Part shown: positions 32,228 to 41,462 of the stretch, piece by piece | Position numbering within the stretch: the first letter of the stretch is position 1 | How the letters are laid out: every line of letters begins with the position of its first letter | NCBI GenBank assembly: GCA_900548975.1 | Contig: URMS01000001.1 | Coordinates: 1 to 64,000, forward strand | Reading direction: 5' to 3' | Source: an uncultured Porphyromonadaceae bacterium | GTDB taxonomy: Bacteria; Bacteroidota; Bacteroidia; Bacteroidales; Muribaculaceae | Length of the DNA stretch: 64,000 nucleotides | Made by a program: the position numbers and the translations under genes | Notes under the pieces: model-generated | Database searches by the model: none | Told to the model about the DNA's origin: nothing | Seen by the model: only the letters and a program-made list of their open reading frames with translations

Positions 32228-34009
32228 TCATACCGGGCCCTGCAACCATTGTTTCAGAGCATGGTACATCTGCTGCACCGGCATGCGATAATTGCAGATA
32301 TCTATCTTGTGTTTCTCGAACTGTGACAGAAAGAAAGCCACATCGTCTTTGGTGCCCAACATTTTGCTGAACTGCGCCGCAAACAAGGTGTAAAAGGCGA
32401 GCATGCGGTCGTAATCGAAGCGTTTCAGCAGTTCCTTGTACTCAACGAAGAGGTCGGCTATCTTCGGCCTGTTTGCCTTAAGCAGCCCGTCGGCCGCAAC
32501 AATATCGGAATCATTGATATTGCGGCGATAATTTTCGGCTATCGACCATTCCAGCGCGAAATATTCATCAATATACACCATAATATTGTGTATCAGTTCC
32601 GACAGCTCTCCGTTCTTACGGCATAGAGCGACAATTACATCGTACGAATCTATCAACTGCCGCGCATACACGTCCATATGGCCGTTAAGAGCCTGCCCGA
32701 TATGGGCGAGATCAATCAGAAATCTATAGGCATCACGTTTACGATAAAGAAATTCGTCGCTAAGTTCGAACAGCTCTGTCTTATACTTTTGCATATATTG
32801 CTCTGCCAGGCCTACAGTCTTAGCCACCAGACGGTCTCCGTGCTCCGGTATTGGAGTGAGGTTATACCGCCGGTTCACATCATTGAGCGCACCGACAAGC
32901 ATCCTCACATACTCTATGGCAACAGTCTGCGAATACGACAGGTAGTACTCGGCATTCTCGAAGAATCCGACCGTTATCTCCTTCCATTTGTAGTCGTATT
33001 CGATATGGAGCTGTACCAGACGAAGCCGCACGGTCAGCCGATGCTCCTCGTCGGGCTCCATCTTCTCGAGTTTCAGATATGCCTCGTCGAGATAGCGGCA
33101 GACGGCGGGAATATTATTGTGCCGTTTATTATAGTAAAGGACTATATCGTTAAGATACAAATACTTCGAGTATGTCTTCGGCTCACACCGACCGATAATC
33201 GCCATTGTGCGTGCCACTCCGTCGGCATTGCCAGAGGTGTCGTAACGGTACATCATCGCATCGAGCATCTCCACCGGGATTTTATTCACATCCTTTTCAA
33301 GGGCAACATATCGTTCCATCAGTCCGAAACTGTATTCGATTCCCACGCTGTCCTCTCGCGACATTGCTGCGTGATAAAGATTATTGACATACAGCGGATA
33401 GTCGCTGTCGCCGGGTTTAAGCAGCTTGAGTTTCGATTTGATACGGTCCAACATCTCATGATGTCTGTGTTCGAGGCTGCATATCAGGGTTTCAATCCCA
33501 TAGACTTCGTCGGCATCTCTATAGTCCGACAGCCGGGCAAGCGCCGATTTGGCACGCCCTATGGCACCGATTTCAAAAAAGATACGCAGGCGGGGCAACA
33601 GGAAATGACGGATTTCCCACTCGAACAGCTCCATAGAGGTAAGTTTGTCGGCAAGCTTATACCGGCAGATATCACGTTCCGACCTGCGCGTAGCACGATA
33701 GCGACGGCACATTCGATTTAAACGCACCCAACGCACCAAAAGCCACAGCGGTGGCACAAGACACAGAAGAAGCCACGCTTCCGATAGCTCGAAAGCAATC
33801 ACCCCCAGGCATATAATGAAGATACAAATAAGTATCACGCGGGCACAGCGGTGCCCCAGACGGTCTTTTCTCTTGAGAGGCTCGAATAAAAAAGAAGCCA
33901 GAGTCCCGATTCCACTCAAAAGCGCACCCGCAATGGCTGCCTTGTCTATCGCTATAGGAAGAAACATCATCACAAAAGAACTGCCTGTCAGAATGGGAGC
34001 AGGGAGCAT
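32228..34009 (-). CDS. Large membrane-anchored helical protein, unknown function
   Basis: A 593-residue protein. The N-terminus has two or three hydrophobic segments (about residues 12-42 and 58-92), followed by a basic stretch (RLNRMCRRYRATRRSERD) and about 480 residues of mainly helical, TPR-like sequence with regularly spaced Tyr/Leu/Ala. The start given overlaps the lipoprotein gene by 22 nt; a second possible start (MMFLPIAIDK, about 33970) would avoid the overlap. No catalytic motif was recognised. It is downstream of, and overlaps, the small lipoprotein gene, so the two may cooperate in the envelope. A solenoid protein-protein interaction scaffold is the best description. Confidence 0.6.
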   Translation of the reverse strand: MLPAPILTGSSFVMMFLPIAIDKAAIAGALLSGIGTLASFLFEPLKRKDRLGHRCARVILICIFIICLGVIAFELSEAWLLLCLVPPLWLLVRWVRLNRMCRRYRATRRSERDICRYKLADKLTSMELFEWEIRHFLLPRLRIFFEIGAIGRAKSALARLSDYRDADEVYGIETLICSLEHRHHEMLDRIKSKLKLLKPGDSDYPLYVNNLYHAAMSREDSVGIEYSFGLMERYVALEKDVNKIPVEMLDAMMYRYDTSGNADGVARTMAIIGRCEPKTYSKYLYLNDIVLYYNKRHNNIPAVCRYLDEAYLKLEKMEPDEEHRLTVRLRLVQLHIEYDYKWKEITVGFFENAEYYLSYSQTVAIEYVRMLVGALNDVNRRYNLTPIPEHGDRLVAKTVGLAEQYMQKYKTELFELSDEFLYRKRDAYRFLIDLAHIGQALNGHMDVYARQLIDSYDVIVALCRKNGELSELIHNIMVYIDEYFALEWSIAENYRRNINDSDIVAADGLLKANRPKIADLFVEYKELLKRFDYDRMLAFYTLFAAQFSKMLGTKDDVAFFLSQFEKHKIDICNYRMPVQQMYHALKQWLQGPV

Positions 34010-34740
34010 GTTATCTTGCAGCCGTTCAGCGGGTCTGTCATAATCATTATTATCTTTTTCACCGGAAGCGCCCTCGAGTTTATATTTTTATCCCAGCCAT
34101 ATCCGAAATAACGATTGAAAAAATCGAGATATTCGCCATCGCCGCCAAGCGTGTAATTGAAACCCTCAAATTCCTCATCATGGCGGCCATGAAGCATCAT
34201 GCTCATGGTAAAGACATTTTCCGCACTCCTCCCGATATCGAAATAACCGTCCGCCACACATTTCATCTCATATGTCAGATGATCCTGCCACATGACTTTC
34301 AGCGGCCTGCTGTTTTCTTTATCGCGGATAAAGCGGATTTCATTCCCCACGTTCAGATACGGATTAGCGTTTTCACCTTCAATCTCAGCAACCATAAACG
34401 AAAGGTAAAAATCTTCGACCGTAAATTTCAGAGTCGTCGAAGTATTCATCACCACGTCGGTAACAGTCAGAGTCGACTCTCCGACGGCCGCGGGGACCAC
34501 GGTAAGCGTACTCGTCTCAATATCGATATAGAATTTCCCCAACACATCCGGGTTGCCGGCAGTGAGTTCATATACACCGCTTCCGTCGACAAAGCTGATG
34601 CGGGCGGCTGTACCCACACGTATCGTATAGTCAGTCTGACCGAAGCGTATGGGATAAATCTCAGGACTATCATCCTCGCCATGGCAGCCGGCCAGAAAGA
34701 CCGCCACAACAAAAAGAACAGGAATCAGAAGCTTGCTCAT
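33988..34740 (-). CDS. Lipoprotein of unknown function with Ig-like region
   Basis: A 250-residue protein; start placed at MSKLLIPVLFVVAVFLAGC, which yields a clean lipobox (LAGC), rather than 36 codons upstream. Residues about 25-115 are beta-rich with a pattern like a bacterial Ig or cadherin-like domain (FGQTDYTIRVGTAARISF, SGVYELTAGNPD, ESTLTVTDVVMNTSTTLKF). The C-terminal half contains aromatic-rich strands (FNYTLGGDGEYLDFFNRYFG). Function not recognised. It overlaps the following helical protein gene, indicating translational coupling. Confidence 0.65.
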   Translation of the reverse strand: MSKLLIPVLFVVAVFLAGCHGEDDSPEIYPIRFGQTDYTIRVGTAARISFVDGSGVYELTAGNPDVLGKFYIDIETSTLTVVPAAVGESTLTVTDVVMNTSTTLKFTVEDFYLSFMVAEIEGENANPYLNVGNEIRFIRDKENSRPLKVMWQDHLTYEMKCVADGYFDIGRSAENVFTMSMMLHGRHDEEFEGFNYTLGGDGEYLDFFNRYFGYGWDKNINSRALPVKKIIMIMTDPLNGCKITCSLLPF

Positions 34741-34887
34741 AATATTAGAGATTGTTGAAGAGAGAAGGCAGCCTGCTGCCTGCCACATGAGTAAAATGCA
34801 GCAATGCCAAGAGCCATAATAATATAGATAATATTTCTCATATCGCAAATATACTTATTTTCCGCGAAATCGGGGCTATTCTAACGG

Positions 34888-36012
34888 TTAATAATGCGTC
34901 GGGACATTGCATCTCGGACAGCGCTCATGCCAGTGCGAACCGAGCTTATTGCAGTAGGGACAGCTTTCGTCGCTTTTTACATACTTTACTATCCATTCAT
35001 GACCGGGCTGTCCGGTAGTAGGATTCGGATTGACTCCTGTCCCGCCGCAATAAGAACAGCGGCCTTCTTTCTTGGCCTCATGCCTCTCTTTCCACCTGTC
35101 TGTTGTCCACTCGTAGCCCACTTTCTCCGTTAAGAACCGGCCGTCGGGAAAAACAGTCATAATGGAATTGCACACATATCCCGGATGCTCTTTCCCGAAC
35201 TTTCCGTTACATAGGGAGCAACGCCCTTTCTCGCCCTGACAGCTCTGGCACCGTCCGCTACTGTTGCACGCCGTGCATGGATTCCAGTATCCCTGTTCCC
35301 TCAGATATCTGCCACCCTGACCGTTACAGAAATTACATATCCCTGTTCCATGGCACATGCCGCACATCGACGTCCCTCGGCAGTTCGGGCATCTGGCATA
35401 GTAGTGTATCACCTTGGTGCCGTTGGAGTAAAGAAATTTTTCCTGAAAACTGTAGCGGGTGACATTTTCCATCCATTTCTTTACGATATGGTATGATGCC
35501 GGTTCTTTGCGACACTTCTTGACTGGATCTTTTTTAGTCTTACCGGTCAAATAAAACGGCTTGCAATAAGTACGGGCAAGCACCTTTCCCTTATGCCTCA
35601 ACAGAACCTCGACATAATACGTGTTTTTGCCCGGCAACGCATGGATTTCATCGTAGGGAATATTGAGGGTGAAATCGCTCCATTTCGTAAATTTATATGT
35701 CGCCTTAGCCGTCTTCGACACGCACACCTTTCCGTCTTTTGTAGAGTACTTTCCGTTGCAGTCAGGCACGCCGACACCCTTTGGACTCTCGACATATGCA
35801 GCCACCTTGATATCTTCGCCCTTTAAACCCGAAACCTTGACATAAAAATGCATACTGATGCATTCCCGGCCCTTAACCATCTTACTATACTCATTGCGCA
35901 GAAATCTTATCTCACCTTCGGCGCCCAGGACCGAAAAAGAGACACACAGAAATAACACAACCGACAAAAGTCGCGATAAATGTACTGCAAGAGCGCCTGT
36001 AATCTTATCCAT
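34888..36012 (-). CDS. Exported protein with DnaJ-type zinc-finger repeats
   Basis: A 374-residue protein; start at MDKITGALAVHLSRLL, which gives a proper signal peptide ending VLGA. After an N-terminal beta-rich domain (about 30-165) and a linker, residues about 206-275 carry many Cys pairs (CPNC, CGMCHGTGICNFCNGQGG, CTACN, CQSC, CSLC), like the DnaJ zinc-binding region without a J domain. The C-terminal module (about 317-372) contains CSYCGGTGVNPNPTTGQPG, CPYCN and RCPRC, and closely resembles the end of the LysM zinc-finger protein at 4401-5255. Its role outside the cytoplasm is unknown; zinc-stabilised structural domain or zinc storage are possibilities. It has no operon partner on the same strand within 140 nt. 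Confidence 0.75.
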   Translation of the reverse strand: MDKITGALAVHLSRLLSVVLFLCVSFSVLGAEGEIRFLRNEYSKMVKGRECISMHFYVKVSGLKGEDIKVAAYVESPKGVGVPDCNGKYSTKDGKVCVSKTAKATYKFTKWSDFTLNIPYDEIHALPGKNTYYVEVLLRHKGKVLARTYCKPFYLTGKTKKDPVKKCRKEPASYHIVKKWMENVTRYSFQEKFLYSNGTKVIHYYARCPNCRGTSMCGMCHGTGICNFCNGQGGRYLREQGYWNPCTACNSSGRCQSCQGEKGRCSLCNGKFGKEHPGYVCNSIMTVFPDGRFLTEKVGYEWTTDRWKERHEAKKEGRCSYCGGTGVNPNPTTGQPGHEWIVKYVKSDESCPYCNKLGSHWHERCPRCNVPTHY

Positions 36013-36225
36013 TGCAATAATCGACTCAATAAAAAGTATAAATCCCAGAAACAAATGCAATATTAGCTAAAATGTTCGAAAAATTCGTGGGCAGCTACAA
36101 AAAAGTAGAATTTAATGTCTCCCTTTTTCTCGTCGTTTTCTCGTCAGAACACAATCAGACCTTTCGCATGGAGGAAACGGTGGCAAATACTCTTGCGCAA
36201 AACTTGTATGTATTGTATAGGACGG
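36013..36225. other. Gene-free gap
   Basis: 213 nt between two minus-strand genes. No coding pattern, terminator or recognisable repeat was seen; it is AT-rich and may carry the promoter of the zinc-finger gene. Confidence 0.5.
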
Positions 36226-36993
36226 CTAACGAAGTTCCAGAATCTTGCTTTTCAGAGCGGCTCTTTGCTCCGGCGAGGTGCCATACTCAAAAGCTGCAAT
36301 TTTGCCCGATTTATCAATTACGATAGTCAGAGGATAGCCATTATTACCGATATACTCCTTAAATTGAGTGTCATTAACAAGAGGAATCCAGTTGAAGTTA
36401 ATCTTATCGAGTACCTGACGGGCTATTTCAGGAGCCTCGTAGGTCGACGAGAAGAACATCACATCCGGCATTTCATCTTTCCATGTCGAGAGTTCGGGCA
36501 TTTCGCCCCGGCAAGGGCCACAGCCTGTAAACCATAGGTTAAGCACCATGACCTTGCCGTTTACATCTGCATTTGTCCATGTGCGACCTGTTATATCAGT
36601 GGCGGAGAAATCGGGAAATTGTTCTCCGACCTTCACAAGCGGCTTTGTGGCCGCCATCGTAAAACCGACATTATTCGAGTTTTCTCGCTGCTCGTTGTAC
36701 CGACGCAAAAGTTCTGCACCTTCATCCACATTCTCCACAGGAATAGCATAGCGCAGGGATTCTTCGGAAAGTTCGATCGACGGAGAATACATTCCCAGGG
36801 CTTTGGTTTCGTTGGGTGTTTCAATAAAGAACATTTTCATGTCCTGTGGGGTCGCGCTGCTTTTAACAGCCGAGGGCAATTCATTAAAGAAATAGCCGTT
36901 AACGATGATTATTCTTTTAGGCTTTTCAGCATGAGCCACACTGCCTAAAAGCAGCAAGGCAAGGAGAAGAAATGTACGTATGCGCTTAACCAT
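36226..36993 (-). CDS. TlpA-like thioredoxin-fold periplasmic protein
   Basis: A 255-residue protein; start at MVKRIRTFLLLALLLLG, giving a Sec signal peptide ending AHA. After a leading region (about 25-115), the C-terminal about 135 residues form a TlpA/AhpC-TSA thioredoxin fold: VGEQFPDFSATDITGRTW, then LWFTGCGPCRGEMPEL with Cys158 and Cys161, and the cis-Pro loop YPLTIVIDKSG. It would reduce disulfides of exported proteins. It lies next to the Cys-rich exported protein, a repeat of the pairing seen at 4401-7108. A -7-like element (CAAAGATA on the plus strand, 37050-37057) is upstream. Confidence 0.85.
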   Translation of the reverse strand: MVKRIRTFLLLALLLLGSVAHAEKPKRIIIVNGYFFNELPSAVKSSATPQDMKMFFIETPNETKALGMYSPSIELSEESLRYAIPVENVDEGAELLRRYNEQRENSNNVGFTMAATKPLVKVGEQFPDFSATDITGRTWTNADVNGKVMVLNLWFTGCGPCRGEMPELSTWKDEMPDVMFFSSTYEAPEIARQVLDKINFNWIPLVNDTQFKEYIGNNGYPLTIVIDKSGKIAAFEYGTSPEQRAALKSKILELR

Positions 36994-37093
36994 CTGAGGA
37001 TATTTATTATTGTCATAATGTCGCAGACAGACCGGGATCTGTCCGATGGCAAAGATAATCATTTATTCCCGATGTACTGACAATCAAACAGAA

Positions 37094-37129
37094 ATAATGG
37101 CTGAAAATCAGGTGATTTTCAGCCATTAT
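37094..37129 (-). terminator. Terminator of tRNA-Leu
   Basis: A 17-bp perfect inverted repeat (ATAATGGCTGAAAATCA and its complement, 2-nt centre) directly after the tRNA on the minus strand, followed there by TTTCTGTTT. Confidence 0.85.
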
Positions 37130-37132
37130 CTG

Positions 37133-37214
37133 TACCCGGACCCGGGATCGAACCGGGATGGGTTGCCCCAACGGTGTTTGAGACCGTCGCGTCTACCGAT
37201 TCCGCCATCCGGGC
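37133..37214 (-). tRNA. tRNA-Leu (anticodon CAA)
   Basis: Read on the minus strand, GCCCGGATGGCGGAATCGGT begins a long class II tRNA. The acceptor arms pair (GCCCGGA with TCCGGGT, one G-T), the anticodon stem ACGGT/ACCGT frames the loop CTCAAAC with anticodon CAA, a variable arm TGGGGCAACCCA follows, and the T arm contains GGTTCGATCC. The CCA end is not encoded; the discriminator is A. It reads UUG codons. Confidence 0.95.
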
Positions 37215-37225
37215 GTTAGCGGCCA

Positions 37226-37257
37226 CAAAGATAAGGATTTATTTTTTGCCCCGCAAA
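37226..37257 (-). promoter_or_regulatory. Promoter of tRNA-Leu
   Basis: TTTG (37254-37257) and TATCTTTG (37226-37233) on the minus strand, 20 nt apart. The -33 box lies inside the 3' end of the EamA coding sequence. Confidence 0.75.
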
Positions 37258-38195
37258 TATTTTTTGGACGCCCTCCTCAGACTGGGGAAGAGTTTACGGA
37301 AGCGTACAAGATAGCTTGTAATGGAACCGCCTCCCACCACAAGCGACACCGCAACGATGATAAGCGCCATGCCGGTCCAGTCGCGGGGAGTAAGGTGCTC
37401 GGAGAACACGCATACGCCTATTATCACGGCCGTCACCGGCTCGAGCGCCCCGAGGATTGCCGTAGGGGTCGGGCCGATATACTGTATCGCGGCCGTGGTG
37501 CAGATAAAGGACACCACCGTGGGGAGTATGGCCAAAGCGAGCACGCATCCCCACATATACCAGTGCTGCGGAGCGAGGAAAGTGGCTCCGGGAGTGAGCA
37601 GTATCTTGAGCCCGAACAGGAGCGCGCCTGTGACAAGAACATAGAATATCAGTTTGACCGTCGGTACCTGGCGCAGCCCCGGGCGGTTCACACCCACGAT
37701 ATATATGGCGTAGCTCAGCGACGACAGCATTACCAGCACAGTGCCGGTGATGCTGAGCGTGGCCCCGTCGCCGCCCTTGAAGAGAAGCGCGATACCGCCC
37801 AAAGCCGCCAACATACACACGGCAGTAAGAGCTGTGATGCGCTCGCGGTATACGGCGGCCATGATACCGGCCACCATCAGAGGATAGACAAAGAGCAGAG
37901 TCGAGGCGATGGAAGCGTCCATGTAGGTATAGCTCTCGAACAGCAGCAGCGACGAAAGCGCCATCATGATACCCATGAACACTATGGGCAGCCCAAGATG
38001 CGCTTCGGTGCGGAAGCTTCGGCCGCGGGCCAGTATCATCACCGCCATTATAGGCACGGCCAGCAGATAGCGGTAGAAGAGCACATTGTCGGCGTCCATG
38101 CCGTCGGCATACAGAGGCAGTGCGAAAAGCGGGTTGAGGCCATAGGTCGCCGCCGCGATTATGCCGAGGATATATCCTTTTACTTTGGGGTTCAT
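37239..38195 (-). CDS. EamA/DMT-family membrane exporter
   Basis: A 318-residue protein, start MNPKVKGYILGIIAAATYGL. Ten hydrophobic helices in two EamA repeats are visible, including VLVMLSSLSYAIYIVGVNRPGL-type second-repeat entry and SFICTTAAIQYIGPTPTAIL before GALEPVTAVIIGVCVFSEHL, the classic C-terminal EamA signature. The long basic tail (SYLVRFRKLFPSLRRASKKY) is cytoplasmic. Substrate unknown. Its ATG overlaps the stop of the methyltransferase-like gene by 4 nt, and it is the last gene of the long run starting with the sigma-54 activator. Confidence 0.85.
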   Translation of the reverse strand: MNPKVKGYILGIIAAATYGLNPLFALPLYADGMDADNVLFYRYLLAVPIMAVMILARGRSFRTEAHLGLPIVFMGIMMALSSLLLFESYTYMDASIASTLLFVYPLMVAGIMAAVYRERITALTAVCMLAALGGIALLFKGGDGATLSITGTVLVMLSSLSYAIYIVGVNRPGLRQVPTVKLIFYVLVTGALLFGLKILLTPGATFLAPQHWYMWGCVLALAILPTVVSFICTTAAIQYIGPTPTAILGALEPVTAVIIGVCVFSEHLTPRDWTGMALIIVAVSLVVGGGSITSYLVRFRKLFPSLRRASKKYLRGKK

Positions 38196-38674
38196 AGTTT
38201 GAGTTCGAAATCCTGTCGCGGCAAATGCGGCAGAGCCGCCACCACGGCGCAGCTCCGGCCGGCGAAAGTCATGCCATAGGGCAGTGCTTCGCCGACGGCA
38301 GGCAGACATGCGAGCGCTTCCTCGCCGAGCAGGAAAGCATTGCAGGGCATCTGAGCGACGACATTCTTATCGGAAATAATGAAATCGGGGTGCGGACCGT
38401 TGAGCGCGGCATGCGGCAACACCTCGCGCACAAGCCGCCCGACGATTGCGGCGCCCTCAACCAGGTCGACTGTCACCGACGCGGGACTGAAAAACGCAAG
38501 CAGGCGAACCAGCAGGCGCAGATTGCCGTCGCGTCCGGCCAGGGCATAGGCGTAATAGCCGTAGTTATGCGGCAGGCACAGCACCTCGGTTATGAAGCGG
38601 TAGGCGAACGGCGAATGGATGCCGAAGCCGCGACTGTGTCGCCTGCGGGCAAAACTTTTCAGTAGAGCCTGCAT
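38192..38674 (-). CDS. Shortened methyltransferase-like protein
   Basis: A 160-residue protein, start MQALLKSFARRRHSRGFGIH, with 16 nt overlapping the YfhO gene. The N-terminus (RGFGIHSPFAYRFITEVL...YYAY) and the C-terminus (YGMTFAGRSCAVVAALPHLPRQDFEL) match the ends of Bacteroidetes class I methyltransferase-like proteins of about 230-250 residues. The middle is short and lacks a clear SAM-binding glycine loop. It may be a reduced, non-catalytic version. Exact role unknown; the overlaps with neighbours on both sides indicate translational coupling. Confidence 0.6.
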   Translation of the reverse strand: MQALLKSFARRRHSRGFGIHSPFAYRFITEVLCLPHNYGYYAYALAGRDGNLRLLVRLLAFFSPASVTVDLVEGAAIVGRLVREVLPHAALNGPHPDFIISDKNVVAQMPCNAFLLGEEALACLPAVGEALPYGMTFAGRSCAVVAALPHLPRQDFELKL

Positions 38675-41289
38675 CGGCGTCCCTCCTTGAAGACGGAAGC
38701 CGCAAGCAACAGATAGATGAGGGTGACACAGGCGTAGGCAACCGACGACGATGTGCGCACCGACGCCGGCTCGAACCGCATGGTCACCTCGTGGCTGCCG
38801 GCGGGAAGAGCCATGGCGCGAAGCACATAGTTGACACGGGCAAGCTCGGCCGGCTGGCCGTCGACACTGGCATGCCATCCCCACGGGAAATATATCTCGG
38901 AGAACACGCCCACGCCGCCTTTGGCCGTAGATACGTGATATTTAAGATCGTTGGGAGTATACGATGTCATGTAGATGGTATCGCCCGGCATGAGCGAGGG
39001 CTCCTCGGGCAGTACGCCGGCGAAACGGCGGTCGGCCACGGCCTGGCGTGCGAAATCGAGTTTTGCGGCATCGAGGGCGTCCATCTCGGCGTCGGCGCCG
39101 TCGACCCACACGATATCGTCCACGAGCCATGCGTTGCCGAGGGCGTCGGGATTCTTCACCACCGGAGCGTTTTCATCGCCGGTAATCACATAGCGGGCGT
39201 TGAGCATGTCGGCCACACGGTAGCCCGTGCGCAGGCTGCCGGCAATGTCGGCCACGCGCGGATCGTCGAGTATCGGATCGCCCGGCATATAGCCGTAGCG
39301 GAGCACCGGCGAAAGCTTGCGCTGTATCAGATCCTCGTAGCGGCGCAGCTTGGCTGCATGATAGCCACCGAGGGTGTGGTGGAAGTAGGAGCGGTCGGCA
39401 CCGTAGAAGCCCGGGATGTCGAACACGCGGTACTCGCCGACGGTATCGGCCAGAATGGCATTGTCGACGGCATCGGGGGTGAACACTATCTCGCCGCTCT
39501 CGTCGGCCGGACCGAATGAGCTGTGCGACACATACCGTTTGTCGGCCGAATAAAGGTCGACAAGCACGAGCACACCCACACCGGCCACGGCCACGCCCCT
39601 GCGTGCCTTGCCGCTATAGAAAAGGGCCATCACGCCTGCGCCGAGCAGCAGGAATATGAGCGAGCGCCAGCCGTCGGCACGGACGAGGCCGAAGCGAAGG
39701 TCGGTCACAGCCTCGACGTTGGCCGGATTGGCAAGCGAGAAATCGTAGACGGCACGCTGTATCTGTGCGTCGGGCACGCCCGACTGGCGGTAGTAGTCGG
39801 CAATCTGCTGCTGTAGCTGCTCGGAGTAGGCGCGGTCGGAATCGTTGATGGCGGCGCCGAAAGCACCGGGAGCCACTATGGCCACAAGGGCGACCAGAGC
39901 CGGGAAGCCGAACGACACGCACAGCGCAGTCTTATATTTTTTCCATGCCGACGCACCGTCGCGCACGAGCTGGGCCAGCGCCAGGATGGCAAGCAGAGGC
40001 ATGCAGAACTCGGCCACCACAAGGATACTCTCCACGGCGCGGAACTTGCTGTACATCGGGAAGTGGTATATCATCAGATCGGTGAGCCATTCCAGATTGG
40101 CACCCAGAGCGAGGAGCATCGACAGCACAGTGGCCACGAGGAACGCCCATTTGAGCGGGCCGCGCACTATGAAGCAGCCGAGGATGAAGAATACGGCCAC
40201 AAGCACGCCCACATACACGGGGCCGTTGGTGCCCTCGGAGTTGTTGAAATACTGCGTGAGATACTGCAGAAGCATGGATGTGGACGCATTGTCAGCATAC
40301 TTGGCAGCATCGTCGAGCTGCGCAAGGCTCATATGCTGCATGGAGCCCTGCTCGGGACGTGCCGACGCACCGCCGCGGACATTGGGCACCACCAGCGAGA
40401 ACATCTCGGCGCGGCCGTAGCTCCAGCCCACGATATCCGACTTCGGCAGGCCGCCGGTCGGGCGCTCGGCCGACGCCGTGGCGCCGCCGACAGGAGTAAG
40501 CTCGCTCACGGCGCGCTTGGTCTCTTTGGCATATTCATAGGTATTGTAGAGCGACGGCGCGTTGGCACCAAGGGCAAGGATGCCGGCGCCAAGGGCGATA
40601 CCGGTGGCCGCGAGCCAGCGGCGCACACGATGCATACGTATGGCCTCCACAAGATATGCCACGGCCATTATGGCCATCGTCAGGCCGAAGTAGTAGGTCA
40701 TCTGGGGATGGTTGGCATTGAGCTGCAGCATGGCGAAGAGCGCAAGCATGGCGGCGCCCGCAAGATGGCGCCCGCGGTACAGTAGGATAAGACCGCCTAT
40801 CGTCGGAGGCACATAGCTCAGAGCCACGAACTTCCATATATGACCCGCCCCTATTATTATGATGAAGTACGACGAGAAGCCCCACGCCACAGCGCCTATA
40901 AGGGCATAGTACCATCTCATTTTCAGCGCAAAGAGCAAGAGCAGGAAGCCCATCATCATCATGAAAAGGAGATTGGACGGAGCCGGGAGCCACAGGCCGT
41001 AGACGGTGTTGATCCAGTTGAACAGACTGTTCGACGGATATGTCGGCGATATCTGGAAGGTGGGCATACCGCCGAACAGCGAGTTTGTCCACAGTGCTTT
41101 CTCGCCGGTCTCGGCCTCGTAGACGGCGGCTTCGTGGCCGTTGGCCGCGCCCTGCTGCATGTCGGGCTGTCGCAGACTGTTACCCTCGAAGTTGTCGGGG
41201 TAGAAAAACGCAAGCGATATGATGGCCATAACAGCCACCGAAACAAAAAAGCCCCACACCTGCGGCCGCTTGAAATATGCCTTTATCAT
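38659..41289 (-). CDS. YfhO family polytopic membrane protein
   Basis: An 876-residue protein with at least a dozen transmembrane helices, typical of the YfhO family (large GT-C-like membrane glycosyltransferases). Visible are the first helix WGFFVSVAVMAIISLAFFYP, the periplasmic acidic DNFEGNSLRQPDMQQGAANG and SLFGGMPTFQISPTYPSN segments that in GT-C enzymes hold catalytic acids, and a beta-rich C-terminal domain (about 630-850; WHASVDGQPAELARVNYVLRA), then a last helix. In Gram-positives YfhO adds sugars to cell-surface polymers; here the acceptor is unknown. It starts the distal part of the operon, followed by the methyltransferase-like gene with a 16-nt overlap. Confidence 0.88.
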   Translation of the reverse strand: MIKAYFKRPQVWGFFVSVAVMAIISLAFFYPDNFEGNSLRQPDMQQGAANGHEAAVYEAETGEKALWTNSLFGGMPTFQISPTYPSNSLFNWINTVYGLWLPAPSNLLFMMMMGFLLLLFALKMRWYYALIGAVAWGFSSYFIIIIGAGHIWKFVALSYVPPTIGGLILLYRGRHLAGAAMLALFAMLQLNANHPQMTYYFGLTMAIMAVAYLVEAIRMHRVRRWLAATGIALGAGILALGANAPSLYNTYEYAKETKRAVSELTPVGGATASAERPTGGLPKSDIVGWSYGRAEMFSLVVPNVRGGASARPEQGSMQHMSLAQLDDAAKYADNASTSMLLQYLTQYFNNSEGTNGPVYVGVLVAVFFILGCFIVRGPLKWAFLVATVLSMLLALGANLEWLTDLMIYHFPMYSKFRAVESILVVAEFCMPLLAILALAQLVRDGASAWKKYKTALCVSFGFPALVALVAIVAPGAFGAAINDSDRAYSEQLQQQIADYYRQSGVPDAQIQRAVYDFSLANPANVEAVTDLRFGLVRADGWRSLIFLLLGAGVMALFYSGKARRGVAVAGVGVLVLVDLYSADKRYVSHSSFGPADESGEIVFTPDAVDNAILADTVGEYRVFDIPGFYGADRSYFHHTLGGYHAAKLRRYEDLIQRKLSPVLRYGYMPGDPILDDPRVADIAGSLRTGYRVADMLNARYVITGDENAPVVKNPDALGNAWLVDDIVWVDGADAEMDALDAAKLDFARQAVADRRFAGVLPEEPSLMPGDTIYMTSYTPNDLKYHVSTAKGGVGVFSEIYFPWGWHASVDGQPAELARVNYVLRAMALPAGSHEVTMRFEPASVRTSSSVAYACVTLIYLLLAASVFKEGRRCRLY

Positions 41290-41343
41290 TTCCGATTAAT
41301 TAGAAATTTATAATTAATTAAAATAATAGTTGAATAAGTAAAA

Positions 41344-41440
41344 GGTTTAAAAAGTTAAGATAATGGTCTTTAGAGAATGGAGGCAACGCGAGAATCTGTC
41401 GGATTATCGGTTTGAAAAGAACTTTTATCTTAACTCTTTA
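41344..41440. repeat. Dispersed inverted-repeat element, copy 3
   Basis: The left arm GGTTTAAAAAGTTAAGATAA (continuing TGGT, 41344-41367) is the exact complement of 24565-24588; the right arm TTTTATCTTAACTCTTTA closes a long loop. It lies between the U32 and YfhO genes. Confidence 0.7.
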
Positions 41441-41462
41441 CACTTCTTTAACTTATTCTACT

